59,836 nucleotides of DNA from a virus (IMGVR_UViG_3300046804_002698:1-59836); one strand, 5' to 3'; counted from the stretch's first letter, positions 6,904 through 14,137 are shown. Numbers and translations: made by a program. Notes: a model not told the origin generated them from the sequence alone.

Positions 6904-7181
6904 TGCGTTACCTCCTCGGTAAAGTATGGGCGACCACAGGCCTCAATGTGCCCCTGGTTCACCAGGTTTCTGATTTGCGCCTTTGTTAAGGGTATGTATT
7001 CCAATGGAAGCTCTGCCCCACCGTTTGTGCGCATGAAATGCTTTAAGGTCTTGTTTGACTCTATGGCATTCCATTTTGCCTTTGCTTTTGCATTGGCTTC
7101 TTTGTGCTTGGGGCAGTTTTCACTCCTCAAACACTGTTTGCCAGCACGTGTTGTGCCAACGCATCTTGGTGATGTTCTCAT
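6900..7181 (-). CDS. small zinc-binding protein of the CxGTT-GKxC type (93 aa)
   Basis: Begins MRTSPRCVGTTRAGKQCLR and continues with ENCPKHKE, a C-x(9)-C-x(5)-C-x(2)-H arrangement of a kind I recall from small phage zinc proteins. The C-terminal half is basic, then ends YFTEEVTQ. Start chosen at 7181 because AGGAGGT lies upstream and the ATG overlaps the stop of the upstream gene (ATGA); a longer frame to 7232 lacks this. Possibly nucleic-acid-binding. Confidence 0.65.
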   Translation of the reverse strand: MRTSPRCVGTTRAGKQCLRSENCPKHKEANAKAKAKWNAIESNKTLKHFMRTNGGAELPLEYIPLTKAQIRNLVNQGHIEACGRPYFTEEVTQ

Positions 7182-7663
7182 TTTGTACCTCCTGCGTACG
7201 TCTTGAGAGTGTCGATTGCTGCGCTTGCCCACAAGGTGGACTTGAGCTCGGTTCCGCTGATGTGCTTCTCCATAATGGAGATCAGGTTTTCCTGCTTGTC
7301 AACGGACATTGCCGGCCGTGCCTCCTTGAACAGTATCCTGATCAAGCCGATTTGTGCCTTGCTCATCGGGTCGTAAAACACAACCTTCTTCCCACTGCAC
7401 TTAAAGCACTTGCTGTCTTCCTTGTCTTGGTACTTGCCCGTGCCTTTGCAGCGTGGGCAGGTTTCTTGGATCTTGCTCATGTTTTCTCCTTTGTTTGTGT
7501 TTGTGTTTTCTTCAGCAACCTGAGGATCGGATACACGCTTTATGGTGCAGCCTCTCTTTTGGTTGTTGAATCCTTGAATGATTGGGGTGAGGTCGACTAA
7601 GTTGTCTGCCTCAACAATCATCTTTTCTCCGTTATCGGAGAATGTGAACTGATACCTATTCAT
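7178..7663 (-). CDS. fused protein with DnaJ-type zinc motif (161 aa)
   Basis: Residues 1-55 form one small domain starting MNRYQFTFSDNGEKM. The linker EENTNTNKGENMSKIQ is encoded by DNA containing AAAGGAGAAAACATG, the ribosome site and start used by other genes here. From the internal ATG (7480) runs CPRCKGTG...CFKCSGK, two CxxC pairs like the DnaJ zinc centre, then a helical region. The two halves were probably separate genes now in one frame, and the second may still be made alone. Overlaps its downstream neighbour by ATGA. Confidence 0.65.
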   Translation of the reverse strand: MNRYQFTFSDNGEKMIVEADNLVDLTPIIQGFNNQKRGCTIKRVSDPQVAEENTNTNKGENMSKIQETCPRCKGTGKYQDKEDSKCFKCSGKKVVFYDPMSKAQIGLIRILFKEARPAMSVDKQENLISIMEKHISGTELKSTLWASAAIDTLKTYAGGTK

Positions 7664-7693
7664 TGCTTTGCCTCCTTAAGGCTGTTGTTTTGG

Positions 7694-9220
7694 TTAAACG
7701 TTTTTCCAGGTCTTGAACACATTGTCGATGAACTTGCGAATTACCTTGTTATCGTTGTCTTCAAGAATTTGGTTGTACTTTCCTCTGAGCTGGATAACTA
7801 CCCAACCATTTGTTGTTTGACTCAATTCAGCGTGTCCAATCCAATCATTTGTTGTTTGATTCTTAAATCCAACAATGATTGTCTTTGAAGGCTGCATTAC
7901 CTTGTTCGCGTAGCTGCCAATACAGTTGTGCTGGTCTGAACCCCACGAAACAAGATCGTGTGTTGATTTCGGAAGAACGGAAACAATGTTATTTGTCACC
8001 ATTTGATTATCCAATACCGCATATTTCTTGTTGTATTTGATCTTCTTGTCTTCAGTCTTCAACTTGTTGAACTCAGACATAATTAAGTCATGAGTTTCAC
8101 GAATGTTTCCTTTGAAAGCAAGAATGTTTCTACGCACAGCACGATCTCTTATCTGGTGAAGCATTCTTCCTGCGTCTCTGCTGTAGATCATCATTGAGCT
8201 AGTTCCAAAGAAATCCCAGTCAAAATGAATATCTTCTGGTTCATCTGGGTGTATGAGTAAAGAATCGCCATCAGCTCTTCTATCAGCTATACTGATATAT
8301 CTAACAGCATCATCCAAGATTTTCTTGTGATTAAAGTATTTAAAGAAATACTTAATCATTGGAAGACCATTGGGCTGATCTCCTGGGAATCGCATGTTCT
8401 CTGTATCAGTGATTTTAATCCGATCAAAGAAATGAGGTGGAAACGACCTGAGACATGACACCAGCTTGTATGCTGTTGCAAGCTGCTCCAACGATGTGAA
8501 GTTTGCAACTCCACCAAAGGCGTTCTTGCTAAGCCCATGCTGACCAGACTTTCCATAGGCCTTATTCAAGATATCCCGAGGATTTGTCCCGCCAGAAAGG
8601 TTGTTTATCCATTTATCCGGGAAACCATACAACATATCTCCGTAGAAAATGTTTTCTACCGATGAATGGCGAAGGTACTTTGCAATTGGGATGAAGTCTG
8701 CCGGAGAATACCACTGTTCAATTTGTTTAAATAGATCTTGGACAAGTGGTTCCATTGAATACAGATGTGCGTTTGTAGCCCATAATGCGTTCATACCCCA
8801 TTGTGGCTTGTTCTTGAAGAACCACAGGAGCTTAACTCCAGATGGTGTTTCGTTGATTGTGAGCCTGATTGGAAGATCACGCATGAACACTTTGTTGCCC
8901 TTGCGTGGCTTGAAGGAGTTACGTTCTCCCTCAAACATCTCATCTTCAACCTCACCTGCTGTTGGCATTGCAATGGTAAAGAATATTACCCATCCCTTAC
9001 CGTTTGCTTTGCGTTGTGCGGTTGCAATCATTCCACGAGTGTAGTGATCGTAACCACAATTCTTCATAGCACAAGACAAATAGCACCTGCCATTTGCATC
9101 GAACTGCATGTCTTTGAAGTTAACTTGGTTCTCTACTGCCTTGTAGAGAGCCCTCCTGAACTTGGCGTACAGTGTGTCTTTTGGCACTGCAGCTGTGTTG
9201 TTTGTTGTTTTGTTTGTCAT
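7694..9220 (-). CDS. PcfJ-like protein (508 aa)
   Basis: Seen: a 508-aa soluble protein whose last 120 residues contain SVLPKSTHDLVSWGSDQHNC and IGSYANKV, then beta strands ending FKTWKNV. Known: the PcfJ family, named from a conjugative plasmid and common in phages, has a similar region of a small-residue helix followed by HCI and a tyrosine helix. Inferred: a PcfJ-like protein of unknown biochemical role. It stands alone with ribosome site AAAGGAGACAAATAACC before the ATG. The N-terminal 250 residues are unrecognised. Confidence 0.55.
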   Translation of the reverse strand: MTNKTTNNTAAVPKDTLYAKFRRALYKAVENQVNFKDMQFDANGRCYLSCAMKNCGYDHYTRGMIATAQRKANGKGWVIFFTIAMPTAGEVEDEMFEGERNSFKPRKGNKVFMRDLPIRLTINETPSGVKLLWFFKNKPQWGMNALWATNAHLYSMEPLVQDLFKQIEQWYSPADFIPIAKYLRHSSVENIFYGDMLYGFPDKWINNLSGGTNPRDILNKAYGKSGQHGLSKNAFGGVANFTSLEQLATAYKLVSCLRSFPPHFFDRIKITDTENMRFPGDQPNGLPMIKYFFKYFNHKKILDDAVRYISIADRRADGDSLLIHPDEPEDIHFDWDFFGTSSMMIYSRDAGRMLHQIRDRAVRRNILAFKGNIRETHDLIMSEFNKLKTEDKKIKYNKKYAVLDNQMVTNNIVSVLPKSTHDLVSWGSDQHNCIGSYANKVMQPSKTIIVGFKNQTTNDWIGHAELSQTTNGWVVIQLRGKYNQILEDNDNKVIRKFIDNVFKTWKNV

Positions 9221-9222
9221 GG

Positions 9223-9495
9223 TTATTTGTCTCCTTTAGTTGGAAGCTTGACTGTTTCTGATGGCTGAAGATCACGCTTCTTCAACTCTGGGTTGAGCTG
9301 GAAGATGTCATCAACCATGATGGTTGTGCTGTTACCGTGGCAGTACTCTTTTGCGATACCCCACAGCGTGTCACCTGGTGACGTGAACACAGAACTCACA
9401 TCACAATAGGTTGGGTTTTGCTTGATCAGTCCAAAGCACAGCAGCGTAACCAAAGCTACGATGAGTGCAATGAACATTTTTGTTGCTTTGCTCAT
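9223..9495 (-). CDS. membrane-anchored LysM protein (90 aa)
   Basis: Starts MSKATKMFIALIVALVTLLC, a signal anchor. A LysM-type domain follows: SPGDTLWGIAKEYCHG with the characteristic GDTLW turn, and FQLNPELKKRDLQPSETVKL with the N-P-x-L-x repeat end. LysM domains bind peptidoglycan, so this protein probably faces the cell wall; it could act in lysis or superinfection exclusion. Start 9495 is preferred to 9537 because AAAGGAGAAAAC precedes it. No catalytic lysin domain is present. Confidence 0.75.
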   Translation of the reverse strand: MSKATKMFIALIVALVTLLCFGLIKQNPTYCDVSSVFTSPGDTLWGIAKEYCHGNSTTIMVDDIFQLNPELKKRDLQPSETVKLPTKGDK

Positions 9496-9520
9496 TGTTT
9501 TCTCCTTTGTTTGAGCATAA

Positions 9521-9587
9521 ACTAGTGGCCTATCCACTAGTCATAAAAAAAAGACCCCCCAGGGGCATAAGCCCCCAGGGGAATCTT
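9521..9587 (-). terminator. terminator plus CTAG-bounded element, cassette 1
   Basis: On the leftward strand a two-part GC hairpin (CCCC and GGGGGC arms) at 9551-9587 is followed by a T-run and ATGACTAG, then CTAGTGGATAGGCCACTAG. It ends the 9662-9805 transcript and immediately precedes the LysM gene's ribosome site. First of seven cassettes of this design. Confidence 0.8.
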
Positions 9588-9661
9588 AACGAGTGATTAT
9601 TTTTAACAAAGCGTCACTACTGCTCTGGATGGGGTACTAGCCCATACTTCGCAATCGCAAA

Positions 9662-9805
9662 CTACTCCTTTTCGGAGCAGCCTGCGCACGGTGCGTCCGT
9701 CTCACAGACGAACTCCACCTGCACGAGGTTTTCGGACTCCCTCTGGATGCATGCATCGCAGAAGTTGCCGTAACCACGCTCGCTTGCGTAGGTGTTGACT
9801 TTCAT
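9662..9805 (-). CDS. small four-cysteine protein (47 aa)
   Basis: MKVNTYASERGYGNFCDACI, then CAGCSEKE at the end: two CxxC pairs forming a probable zinc ribbon. Preceded by GGAGGTGAACTGAAA and followed by the cassette-1 terminator, so it is a single-gene unit. Function unknown. Confidence 0.65.
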   Translation of the reverse strand: MKVNTYASERGYGNFCDACIQRESENLVQVEFVCETDAPCAGCSEKE

Positions 9806-9870
9806 TTTCAGTTCACCTCCTTTAACCTGCCATAAAGCAGGAGGGCAAAGCCCTTGGTTTGCTAGAGGCT

Positions 9871-9926
9871 CTTCCTCTAGTCATAAAAAAGAAAACCCCC
9901 AGGGACCGAAGTCCCCAGGGGTTATT
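9871..9926 (-). terminator. terminator plus CTAG-bounded element, cassette 2
   Basis: Hairpin with arms CCCCTGGGGAC and GTCCCTGGGGG, a T-run, ATGACTAG, then CTAGAGGAAGAGCCTCTAG. It ends the 9938-10219 gene and heads the 9662-9805 gene. Confidence 0.8.
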
Positions 9927-9937
9927 CTTTGTTTTTC

Positions 9938-10219
9938 TTAGTACAACGTTACGTTGTTGTACTCATCAACGCAGCTGGTGGCGAACTTCTGCGCCTCCTC
10001 TTGTGGCATGACGTTGCCGTCCACAAGAATCTGCGTGATGTCCGCAACCGTCCACTTGGCATGTGCTGCCTCGTCAAGGCCGGCGATAACAGCAAGTACG
10101 AGGAGTGCTTCAGAAGCTGAAGCAGTCGTTCGCTCGCCGTTCGTCTGCCAAAACAGAAAGTTGTAGTGCTTCCTGACTGACTCAACGATTTCGTTGAGAG
10201 TGTAGGTCTTGTCGCTCAT
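9938..10219 (-). CDS. hypothetical helical protein (93 aa)
   Basis: Starts MSDKTYTLNEIVESVRKHYN. It is largely helical, with an alanine-rich middle (ASASEALLVLAVIAGLDEAA) and an acidic stretch, ending YNNVTLY. The ribosome site AAGGAGGTGAATT is strong. It has its own terminator (cassette 2). No family recognised. Confidence 0.65.
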   Translation of the reverse strand: MSDKTYTLNEIVESVRKHYNFLFWQTNGERTTASASEALLVLAVIAGLDEAAHAKWTVADITQILVDGNVMPQEEAQKFATSCVDEYNNVTLY

Positions 10220-10297
10220 TTTTAATTCACCTCCTTTTTACCTGCTCAATGGCAGGAGGACTTTGTCCTTGGGTAGTTTGCGATTTTAAGCCGACAG

Positions 10298-10489
10298 CTA
10301 CTTCTTGAGCTTGGGCTTTGAGTTCTTTGGCTTGCGCCAGTGGTGGCGGTAGTCCTCTGGAGTACGGATGCCATACCCGTTCATCGCGTGGAGGGACTCC
10401 ATCATGGGCAAGAGCTGCAAGAGCTCCCTGTGCTTGGGCCTGCGCAACCGCTTGGGGTTGATCGTGGTGGCCGACTTGATCCTAGCCAT
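10298..10489 (-). CDS. small very basic protein (63 aa)
   Basis: MARIKSATTINPKRLRRPKH with a C-terminus KPKNSKPKLKK. The high Lys/Arg content suggests binding of nucleic acid or another polyanion. An AAGGAGAAAC ribosome site precedes it, and the palindrome at 10513-10530 lies just upstream. Unknown function. Confidence 0.6.
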   Translation of the reverse strand: MARIKSATTINPKRLRRPKHRELLQLLPMMESLHAMNGYGIRTPEDYRHHWRKPKNSKPKLKK

Positions 10490-10512
10490 TTGTTTCTCCT
10501 TGTCTGTTCACG

Positions 10513-10530
10513 AGTTTGCATTTGCAAACT
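10513..10530. promoter_or_regulatory. palindrome AGTTTGCA-TT-TGCAAACT
   Basis: Perfect 8-bp inverted repeat with a 2-base centre, 24 bases upstream of the 10298-10489 start. Probably an operator, or a stem in the leader RNA. Confidence 0.45.
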
Positions 10531-10547
10531 TGTGTCTATGGTTCATA

Positions 10548-10606
10548 CCACAGAGTTGAACGCACAAGCGATACCTAGTGTGGAAATCTCTTGTGCGCTC
10601 TCACCG
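10548..10606 (-). terminator. stem-loop after the 10626 gene
   Basis: CGCACAAG pairs with CTTGTGCG across 22 bases, flanked by AGAG and CTCT. It lies downstream of the leftward 10626-10925 gene. The left arm context (CAGAGTTGA..GCACAAGC) recurs at 10970-10985, so this is a repeated 3'-end design. There is no strong T-run, so it may be an mRNA-stability element. Confidence 0.5.
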
Positions 10607-10625
10607 AGTACGAATCGGATTACGG

Positions 10626-10925
10626 TTACTTCTGCTCCTCGGCAACCAACGCATCCAGTTCGCCAAGAACCTTCGAGTAGTGCCTGATGAGTATGTAGTT
10701 CGTGCGGAAAGCCTCGACGACATCACGGAGTTCGTCATTGAGGTCGAACTTGATGTTGCGTGGATTCTCTTTGTCGCCAGCAAGTTGCACTTCGCTATGA
10801 ATGCAACCAAGCACGATTTTGCCAGCCTCGGATACGAGTCGGTCTGACTCATTCCAAAGTTTGCCAACAAACTCGGCTGTGTGACGACGCTTTTCTTTGT
10901 TGTTCATTGTCTTGTACAATGCCAT
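10626..10925 (-). CDS. hypothetical protein (99 aa)
   Basis: Starts MALYKTMNNKEKRRHTAEFV. Helical and charged, with paired helices (LVSEAGKIVLGCI and LRDVVEAFRTNYI) and an acidic end, LVAEEQK. The start at 10925 has a weak AGAGATAA site; an internal ATG seven codons later is an alternative. It is followed by the 10548 stem-loop. No family recognised. Confidence 0.55.
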   Translation of the reverse strand: MALYKTMNNKEKRRHTAEFVGKLWNESDRLVSEAGKIVLGCIHSEVQLAGDKENPRNIKFDLNDELRDVVEAFRTNYILIRHYSKVLGELDALVAEEQK

Positions 10926-10959
10926 TGTTATCTCTGTTTCTGTTATCTGTTGATGTTGC

Positions 10960-11029
10960 ACAACAGAGTTGATAGCACAAGCAGGACGAACCAACTCTTA
11001 TGCTATCTCACTGCATTGCAACGATGATT
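10960..11029 (-). terminator. stem-loop after the 11034 gene
   Basis: GATAGCA pairs with TGCTATC, with the outer GAGTTG near CAACTC. It lies downstream of the leftward 11034-11336 gene and shares the CAGAGTTGA..GCACAAGC motif with the element at 10548-10606. Probable 3'-end structure. Confidence 0.45.
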
Positions 11030-11033
11030 GCGA

Positions 11034-11336
11034 TTACTTACGCAAAATTCTGCACACAAAATTTGGAAACTTGCCAGCCCAGACGACAGTCGCAAAGTTG
11101 TACTTGTCAAGTGTTGCCACAACCGTATCTTCGGGGAAGATGATCATAGACCCATCATCTGGGTCTCGAGCGACGAGCATGCCGGACTCGTCGTTTCGCT
11201 GGTTAGCAAGCAACTCATCGACTCGCCTGTGTTCTTCTTCGTTCATCTTTTCCCATTCGTCATGGGTTGAAATGACATCGAGCAGAAGAATTTCCGTCTC
11301 CTCGTTGTCACGACGAACTTCAATTAGTTTCATCAT
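11034..11336 (-). CDS. hypothetical protein (100 aa)
   Basis: Start chosen at MMKLIEVRRDNEETEILLLD, because AAAGGAGAAAAAC precedes it; a longer frame reaches 11387. The protein is acidic in the middle (DEWEKMNEEEHRRVDELL) and then beta-rich (GSMIIFPEDTVVATL), ending CRILRK. No family recognised. The gene lies just downstream of the cassette-3 element. Confidence 0.6.
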   Translation of the reverse strand: MMKLIEVRRDNEETEILLLDVISTHDEWEKMNEEEHRRVDELLANQRNDESGMLVARDPDDGSMIIFPEDTVVATLDKYNFATVVWAGKFPNFVCRILRK

Positions 11337-11362
11337 TTGTTTTTCTCCTTTGTTTAACTGTA

Positions 11363-11425
11363 AACTAGAAACCTTTTCCCTAGTCATAAAAAAGAAACCC
11401 CCAGGGACCGAAGTCCCCAGGGGTT
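11363..11425 (-). terminator. terminator plus CTAG-bounded element, cassette 3
   Basis: Same hairpin arms as cassette 2, T-run, ATGACTAG, then GGAAAAGGTTTCTAG. It separates the 11443-11688 gene from the 11034 gene. Confidence 0.8.
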
Positions 11426-11442
11426 ACTTTTATTGCAATCAG

Positions 11443-11688
11443 CTACTTCCGGCTGATCCACCAGGTTGCAGCAGCAAGGTTGAGAGCCTGACCAAGGATC
11501 GCGCAGACCACGCGAGGCTCGAAACCACGTGCGATGCCCTCGTTGAGCACGAGCTCGTAGATCGCACGGTACTCGATCTCCTCCTGCTCGGTGGACTCCA
11601 ACTCATTTGGGGTCAAGTCCAAGGACTTGATCATCTTCAACTTGCTCATGACGGCGTCACGAGCCTGCTGCTCAGGGTTTGCTGACAT
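11443..11688 (-). CDS. hypothetical helical protein (81 aa)
   Basis: MSANPEQQARDAVMSKLKMI, then an acidic helix and a C-terminal small-residue helix (VVCAILGQALNLAAATWWIS). The latter could be a membrane-interacting segment, but it is marginal in hydrophobicity. Ribosome site AAAGGAGAAAGAA. Ends at cassette 3. Function unknown. Confidence 0.6.
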   Translation of the reverse strand: MSANPEQQARDAVMSKLKMIKSLDLTPNELESTEQEEIEYRAIYELVLNEGIARGFEPRVVCAILGQALNLAAATWWISRK

Positions 11689-11711
11689 TTCTTTCTCCTT
11701 TGTTTGTTTAT

Positions 11712-11742
11712 GTGCTACTGTCCTTTACTTGCTGTCCAGGTT
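11712..11742. repeat. 31-bp inverted repeat, left copy
   Basis: Matches the reverse complement of 12069-12099 at 30 of 31 positions; the ends read GTGCTACTGT and TGTCCAGGTT. The two copies flank the membrane-protein gene 11751-12035. A short ACTT repeat follows it. Confidence 0.75.
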
Positions 11743-11750
11743 TTACTTAC

Positions 11751-12035
11751 TTACTTACTTACTGCCTTCTGTCGTACACGATTCAGAAAACCCAATGTCA
11801 TGAAGATTGTGAGAAACCACACGACAAACGTTGAGTTACTCTGACTTGCCAGCAGCATGTAGTACACCACCCCAAACGCAGCAGCCTTCACCGCTTCGTA
11901 GGAACCGTACTTCCTGTTGATCTTGCCGGCAATAGCCAGCAAGCTCCATGCCACCTCACCAACAATGGTGAGAACGAAGATGCCAATCACCGATACGGCG
12001 AAGAGCACCAGGATGATTTCTGACAATATGTGCAT
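11751..12035 (-). CDS. multi-pass membrane protein flanked by inverted repeats (94 aa)
   Basis: Three hydrophobic segments: near 5-25 (IILVLFAVSVIGIFVL), 45-62 (AAFGVVYYMLLA) and 66-84 (STFVVWFLTIFMTLGFL). A basic tail ends RVRQKAVSK. Ribosome site AAGGAGAAAAAC. The gene fills the space between two 31-bp inverted repeats, so it may be a discrete insertion or invertible unit. Possible roles are holin or membrane remodelling; unproven. Confidence 0.6.
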   Translation of the reverse strand: MHILSEIILVLFAVSVIGIFVLTIVGEVAWSLLAIAGKINRKYGSYEAVKAAAFGVVYYMLLASQSNSTFVVWFLTIFMTLGFLNRVRQKAVSK

Positions 12036-12068
12036 GTTTTTCTCCTTGTTGTTTGTTGTTTACTTAAC

Positions 12069-12099
12069 AACCTGGACAGCAAGTAAAGAACAGTAGCAC
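12069..12099. repeat. 31-bp inverted repeat, right copy
   Basis: Partner of 11712-11742 with one mismatch. In RNA the pair could form a very long hairpin enclosing the whole 11751-12035 gene; in DNA they look like terminal inverted repeats. No transposase is present. Confidence 0.75.
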
Positions 12100-12172
12100 T
12101 GTTGTTTAATTTGACTTGGCTTCTTCAGACCGTGGGCAGTCATCCCACAGTGACCCTTGGTAGGGTTTCGCC

Positions 12173-12577
12173 TTATTTGTTGCGGTACTCAGTACATGGC
12201 ACACCGATCTTTCGTGCGCTAGGAGTATGGAGGGTAGCTTTGATTTCAACACCCTCAATGTAGACAGCTGCACCTGGGTGGAACTCATTCAACGCCATGT
12301 CTAGATGCATGTTGTCAAGCATCTCTTGAGTAACCTCTACCTGCCACATATCAAGGTTACGCATGTACACATACACCCCATCTGCATTAACATACGACCT
12401 GCAAAGATCATAGTCTGATGGTGTCACCGATGGATTTACATAGAAATAAACCCTGTTGTTGGTAGGCGTAAGCACCATCCCACCATTAACTATCCGCCTA
12501 CTGTTAGCCTCTGTGGTAAGGTGCCACAGTACACCAGTATTAAGAATGTATTGCTTGATTTGTTCCAACGTTTTCAT
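12173..12577 (-). CDS. possible ADP-ribosyltransferase-fold protein (134 aa)
   Basis: Starts MKTLEQIKQYILNTGVLWHL. The segment LWHLTTEANSRRIVNGGMVL resembles the H-x-T...N...I...G opening of DarT-like and related ADP-ribosyl or phosphotransferase folds. A beta-rich middle follows (RVYFYVNPSV, GVYVYM). The start at 12577 follows the TAA of the upstream gene; an in-frame ATG at 12589 overlaps that gene. The catalytic glutamate cannot be fixed by eye, so the family call is tentative. Confidence 0.4.
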   Translation of the reverse strand: MKTLEQIKQYILNTGVLWHLTTEANSRRIVNGGMVLTPTNNRVYFYVNPSVTPSDYDLCRSYVNADGVYVYMRNLDMWQVEVTQEMLDNMHLDMALNEFHPGAAVYIEGVEIKATLHTPSARKIGVPCTEYRNK

Positions 12578-12579
12578 GT

Positions 12580-13011
12580 TTACCACCATTTCTTTGCATC
12601 GAATACTTTAATTCCCAAACCCTTGAACATTTCCAGGTTCTTATCGCTATCATCCATAGCAAATACAACATCATACTTTTTCATAATCCGTTGCATCATA
12701 AGCCTCTTGTATTCAACTGGTGGTAATTCGCTCCACTTAATTGGCCTGTGCCACATCGAGTCCACCAAGCTATGAATGCCTGCTTTCTTAAATCTGATCC
12801 AAGTGTTCTTCTTGCAGCTTTGTCCTCTTGCTGTCAAGAAAACCAACTTAAATCCCATCTCCTTAAATACCTTAATTAATCCAATCCCAACTTCCAACTC
12901 ACGCATCTTAAGTGTTTCTTCCACCCACCATGCATCAGTCTCCATTGTCCAGCCTGGCGCCTCTTCAAATAAAGTGCCATCAATGTCAACGATTATCGCT
13001 TTTTCTTTCAT
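12580..13011 (-). CDS. HAD-superfamily phosphatase, PNKP 3'-phosphatase-like (143 aa)
   Basis: HAD motif I is AIIVDIDGTLFE near residues 5-16, with the two catalytic aspartates. Motif II is KLVFLTARG (Thr), a lysine-rich region follows, and motif III is VVFAMDDSDKNLEMF. The spacing and the motif LTARG match the phosphatase domain of T4-type polynucleotide kinases, which removes 3' phosphates during RNA or DNA repair. No kinase domain is attached. Start 13011 is chosen because AAGGAGAACAAC precedes it. Closely coupled with the 12173 gene. Confidence 0.75.
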   Translation of the reverse strand: MKEKAIIVDIDGTLFEEAPGWTMETDAWWVEETLKMRELEVGIGLIKVFKEMGFKLVFLTARGQSCKKNTWIRFKKAGIHSLVDSMWHRPIKWSELPPVEYKRLMMQRIMKKYDVVFAMDDSDKNLEMFKGLGIKVFDAKKWW

Positions 13012-13025
13012 GTTGTTCTCCTTAA

Positions 13026-13352
13026 TCACTTGTTTGGACATTCGCCGTTAACCAAGAATCGCTTGCTCCTCATACAACCATATTCATTTATACGAGAAAC
13101 AACCTTGTTGTAGTGCTTTGCATCACCAATAATCCGTACATATGGCTTACCAAACAAACCACCAACAATACGTCCTATGCCCCATGCAATATCACTTAAC
13201 TCATCCTTGAATTCTTCAAAGCTTTTCACTTCAAACAATTCATACAACTCACCTTTTCTTTTACCTTCTACTAGCTCCCTGCTAAAGATGTCAGCAAAGC
13301 CATCTTTCCATGAACGCGCATCCATGCATCCACACCATTCCATTTCTTTCAT
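13026..13352 (-). CDS. hypothetical protein, perhaps MazG-like (108 aa)
   Basis: Starts MKEMEWCGCMDARSWKDGFA. The stretch FEEFKDELSDIAWGIGRIVG resembles the E-x(2)-D-E-x(2)-D helix of MazG-type nucleotide pyrophosphohydrolases, but a second metal-binding helix is not obvious. Ribosome site TTAAGGAGAAGAAT. It heads the operon with the HAD phosphatase, which would suit a role in nucleotide metabolism. Tentative. Confidence 0.5.
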   Translation of the reverse strand: MKEMEWCGCMDARSWKDGFADIFSRELVEGKRKGELYELFEVKSFEEFKDELSDIAWGIGRIVGGLFGKPYVRIIGDAKHYNKVVSRINEYGCMRSKRFLVNGECPNK

Positions 13353-13374
13353 TATTCTTCTCCTTAATTAAAGA

Positions 13375-13427
13375 TTAGTGGCCTATCCACTAGTCATAAA
13401 GAAAAAAGGGCCCAAAAGGACCCTTTT
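13375..13427 (-). terminator. terminator plus CTAG-bounded element, cassette 4
   Basis: Hairpin AAAAGGGTCC/GGGCCCTTTT, then T-run, ATGACTAGTGGATAGGCCACTAAT. It differs in hairpin sequence but keeps the ATGACTAG element. It separates 13472-13687 from 13026-13352. Confidence 0.75.
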
Positions 13428-13471
13428 CTCTTTGACCTGATACCCACTTCTTGGTCTTGCACTTTGAGTTA

Positions 13472-13687
13472 TTAAAACTTCTCGAGTTCCAATTCCTTCT
13501 CTCCCAACAACACTCCAATACGACTGCACTCATCGCAAACTTCACGCAATTCACGATTTATCTCATCGTACCTTCCCCTTGAACAACTCACCCTACTCAA
13601 CAGCAAAACCTGTTGTTCAAACAACAGATTCTCCCACTTCATCTGGAGATCATAGATCTCTTCGATGAGCTCAAAGAACTCATCCAT
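13472..13687 (-). CDS. small coiled-coil protein (71 aa)
   Basis: MDEFFELIEEIYDLQMKWEN, with heptad leucines through LLFEQQVLLL and a second helix ending LGEKELELEKF. It contains CDEC in the second helix. Ribosome site AAAGGAGAAAG. A single-gene unit between cassettes 5 and 4. Unknown function. Confidence 0.62.
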   Translation of the reverse strand: MDEFFELIEEIYDLQMKWENLLFEQQVLLLSRVSCSRGRYDEINRELREVCDECSRIGVLLGEKELELEKF

Positions 13688-13707
13688 TTCTTTCTCCTTT
13701 ACTCTAA

Positions 13708-13771
13708 AACTAGAGACCTATTCCCTAGTCATAAAAAAGAAACCCCCAGAGGCAAAGGCCTCCAGGGGTTT
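13708..13771 (-). terminator. terminator plus CTAG-bounded element, cassette 5
   Basis: Hairpin CCCCTGGAGGCC/GGCCTCTGGGGG variant with a T-run, then ATGACTAGGGAATAGGTCTCTAG. It ends the 13824-14003 unit. Confidence 0.8.
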
Positions 13772-13823
13772 CTTAGTTGGTGATTGTTCTGTTACCAGGC
13801 GTCACCACTGCCCTGACTCTTAG

Positions 13824-14003
13824 TCAGTTTGCTGGGAACTCGTGGTCTGTCCCGTCAGCATGGCGATGGCCACATATGGCTTCTCCATTGACGAACTTTA
13901 TCCACGAATCCAACGGGTCACCCCATTTGTCCACCATGAGTCCTTCACCCGTGATGTGACAATATGGCGTAGGCCGTTGCCCATGCATATTGCTGGTAAG
14001 CAT
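13824..14003 (-). CDS. small His/Cys-rich protein (59 aa)
   Basis: MLTSNMHGQRPTPYCHITGE and later CGHRHADGTDHEF: a C-H...C-H-H-H set typical of a small metal-binding fold. Preceded by GGAGGTGA. It contains an in-frame CGG (CAA CGG CCT) read as arginine. Its 3' region (GGGCAGTGGTGACGCC) resembles that downstream of 9662-9805. Unknown function. Confidence 0.62.
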   Translation of the reverse strand: MLTSNMHGQRPTPYCHITGEGLMVDKWGDPLDSWIKFVNGEAICGHRHADGTDHEFPAN

Positions 14004-14027
14004 TCACCTCCTTTCTGAGGTCTATTA

Positions 14028-14079
14028 ACTAGTCATAAAAAAAAGATCCCCCAGGGACCGAAGTCCCCAGGGGAATCTT
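14028..14079 (-). terminator. terminator plus partial CTAG element, cassette 6
   Basis: Same CCCCTGGGGAC hairpin as cassettes 2 and 3, T-run and ATGACTAG. The second CTAG half is degenerate here. It lies between 14138-14641 and 13824-14003. Confidence 0.75.
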
Positions 14080-14137
14080 TTTATTTGACTATCTTCAGGT
14101 GTTCTCTTACAGCCCGTGTATGTATACGGGTTAGTAA

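Noticed and set aside
3544-9220. Rightward reading frames over the leftward genes
   Set aside because: They have no ribosome sites, poor amino-acid composition and overlap well-supported leftward genes.
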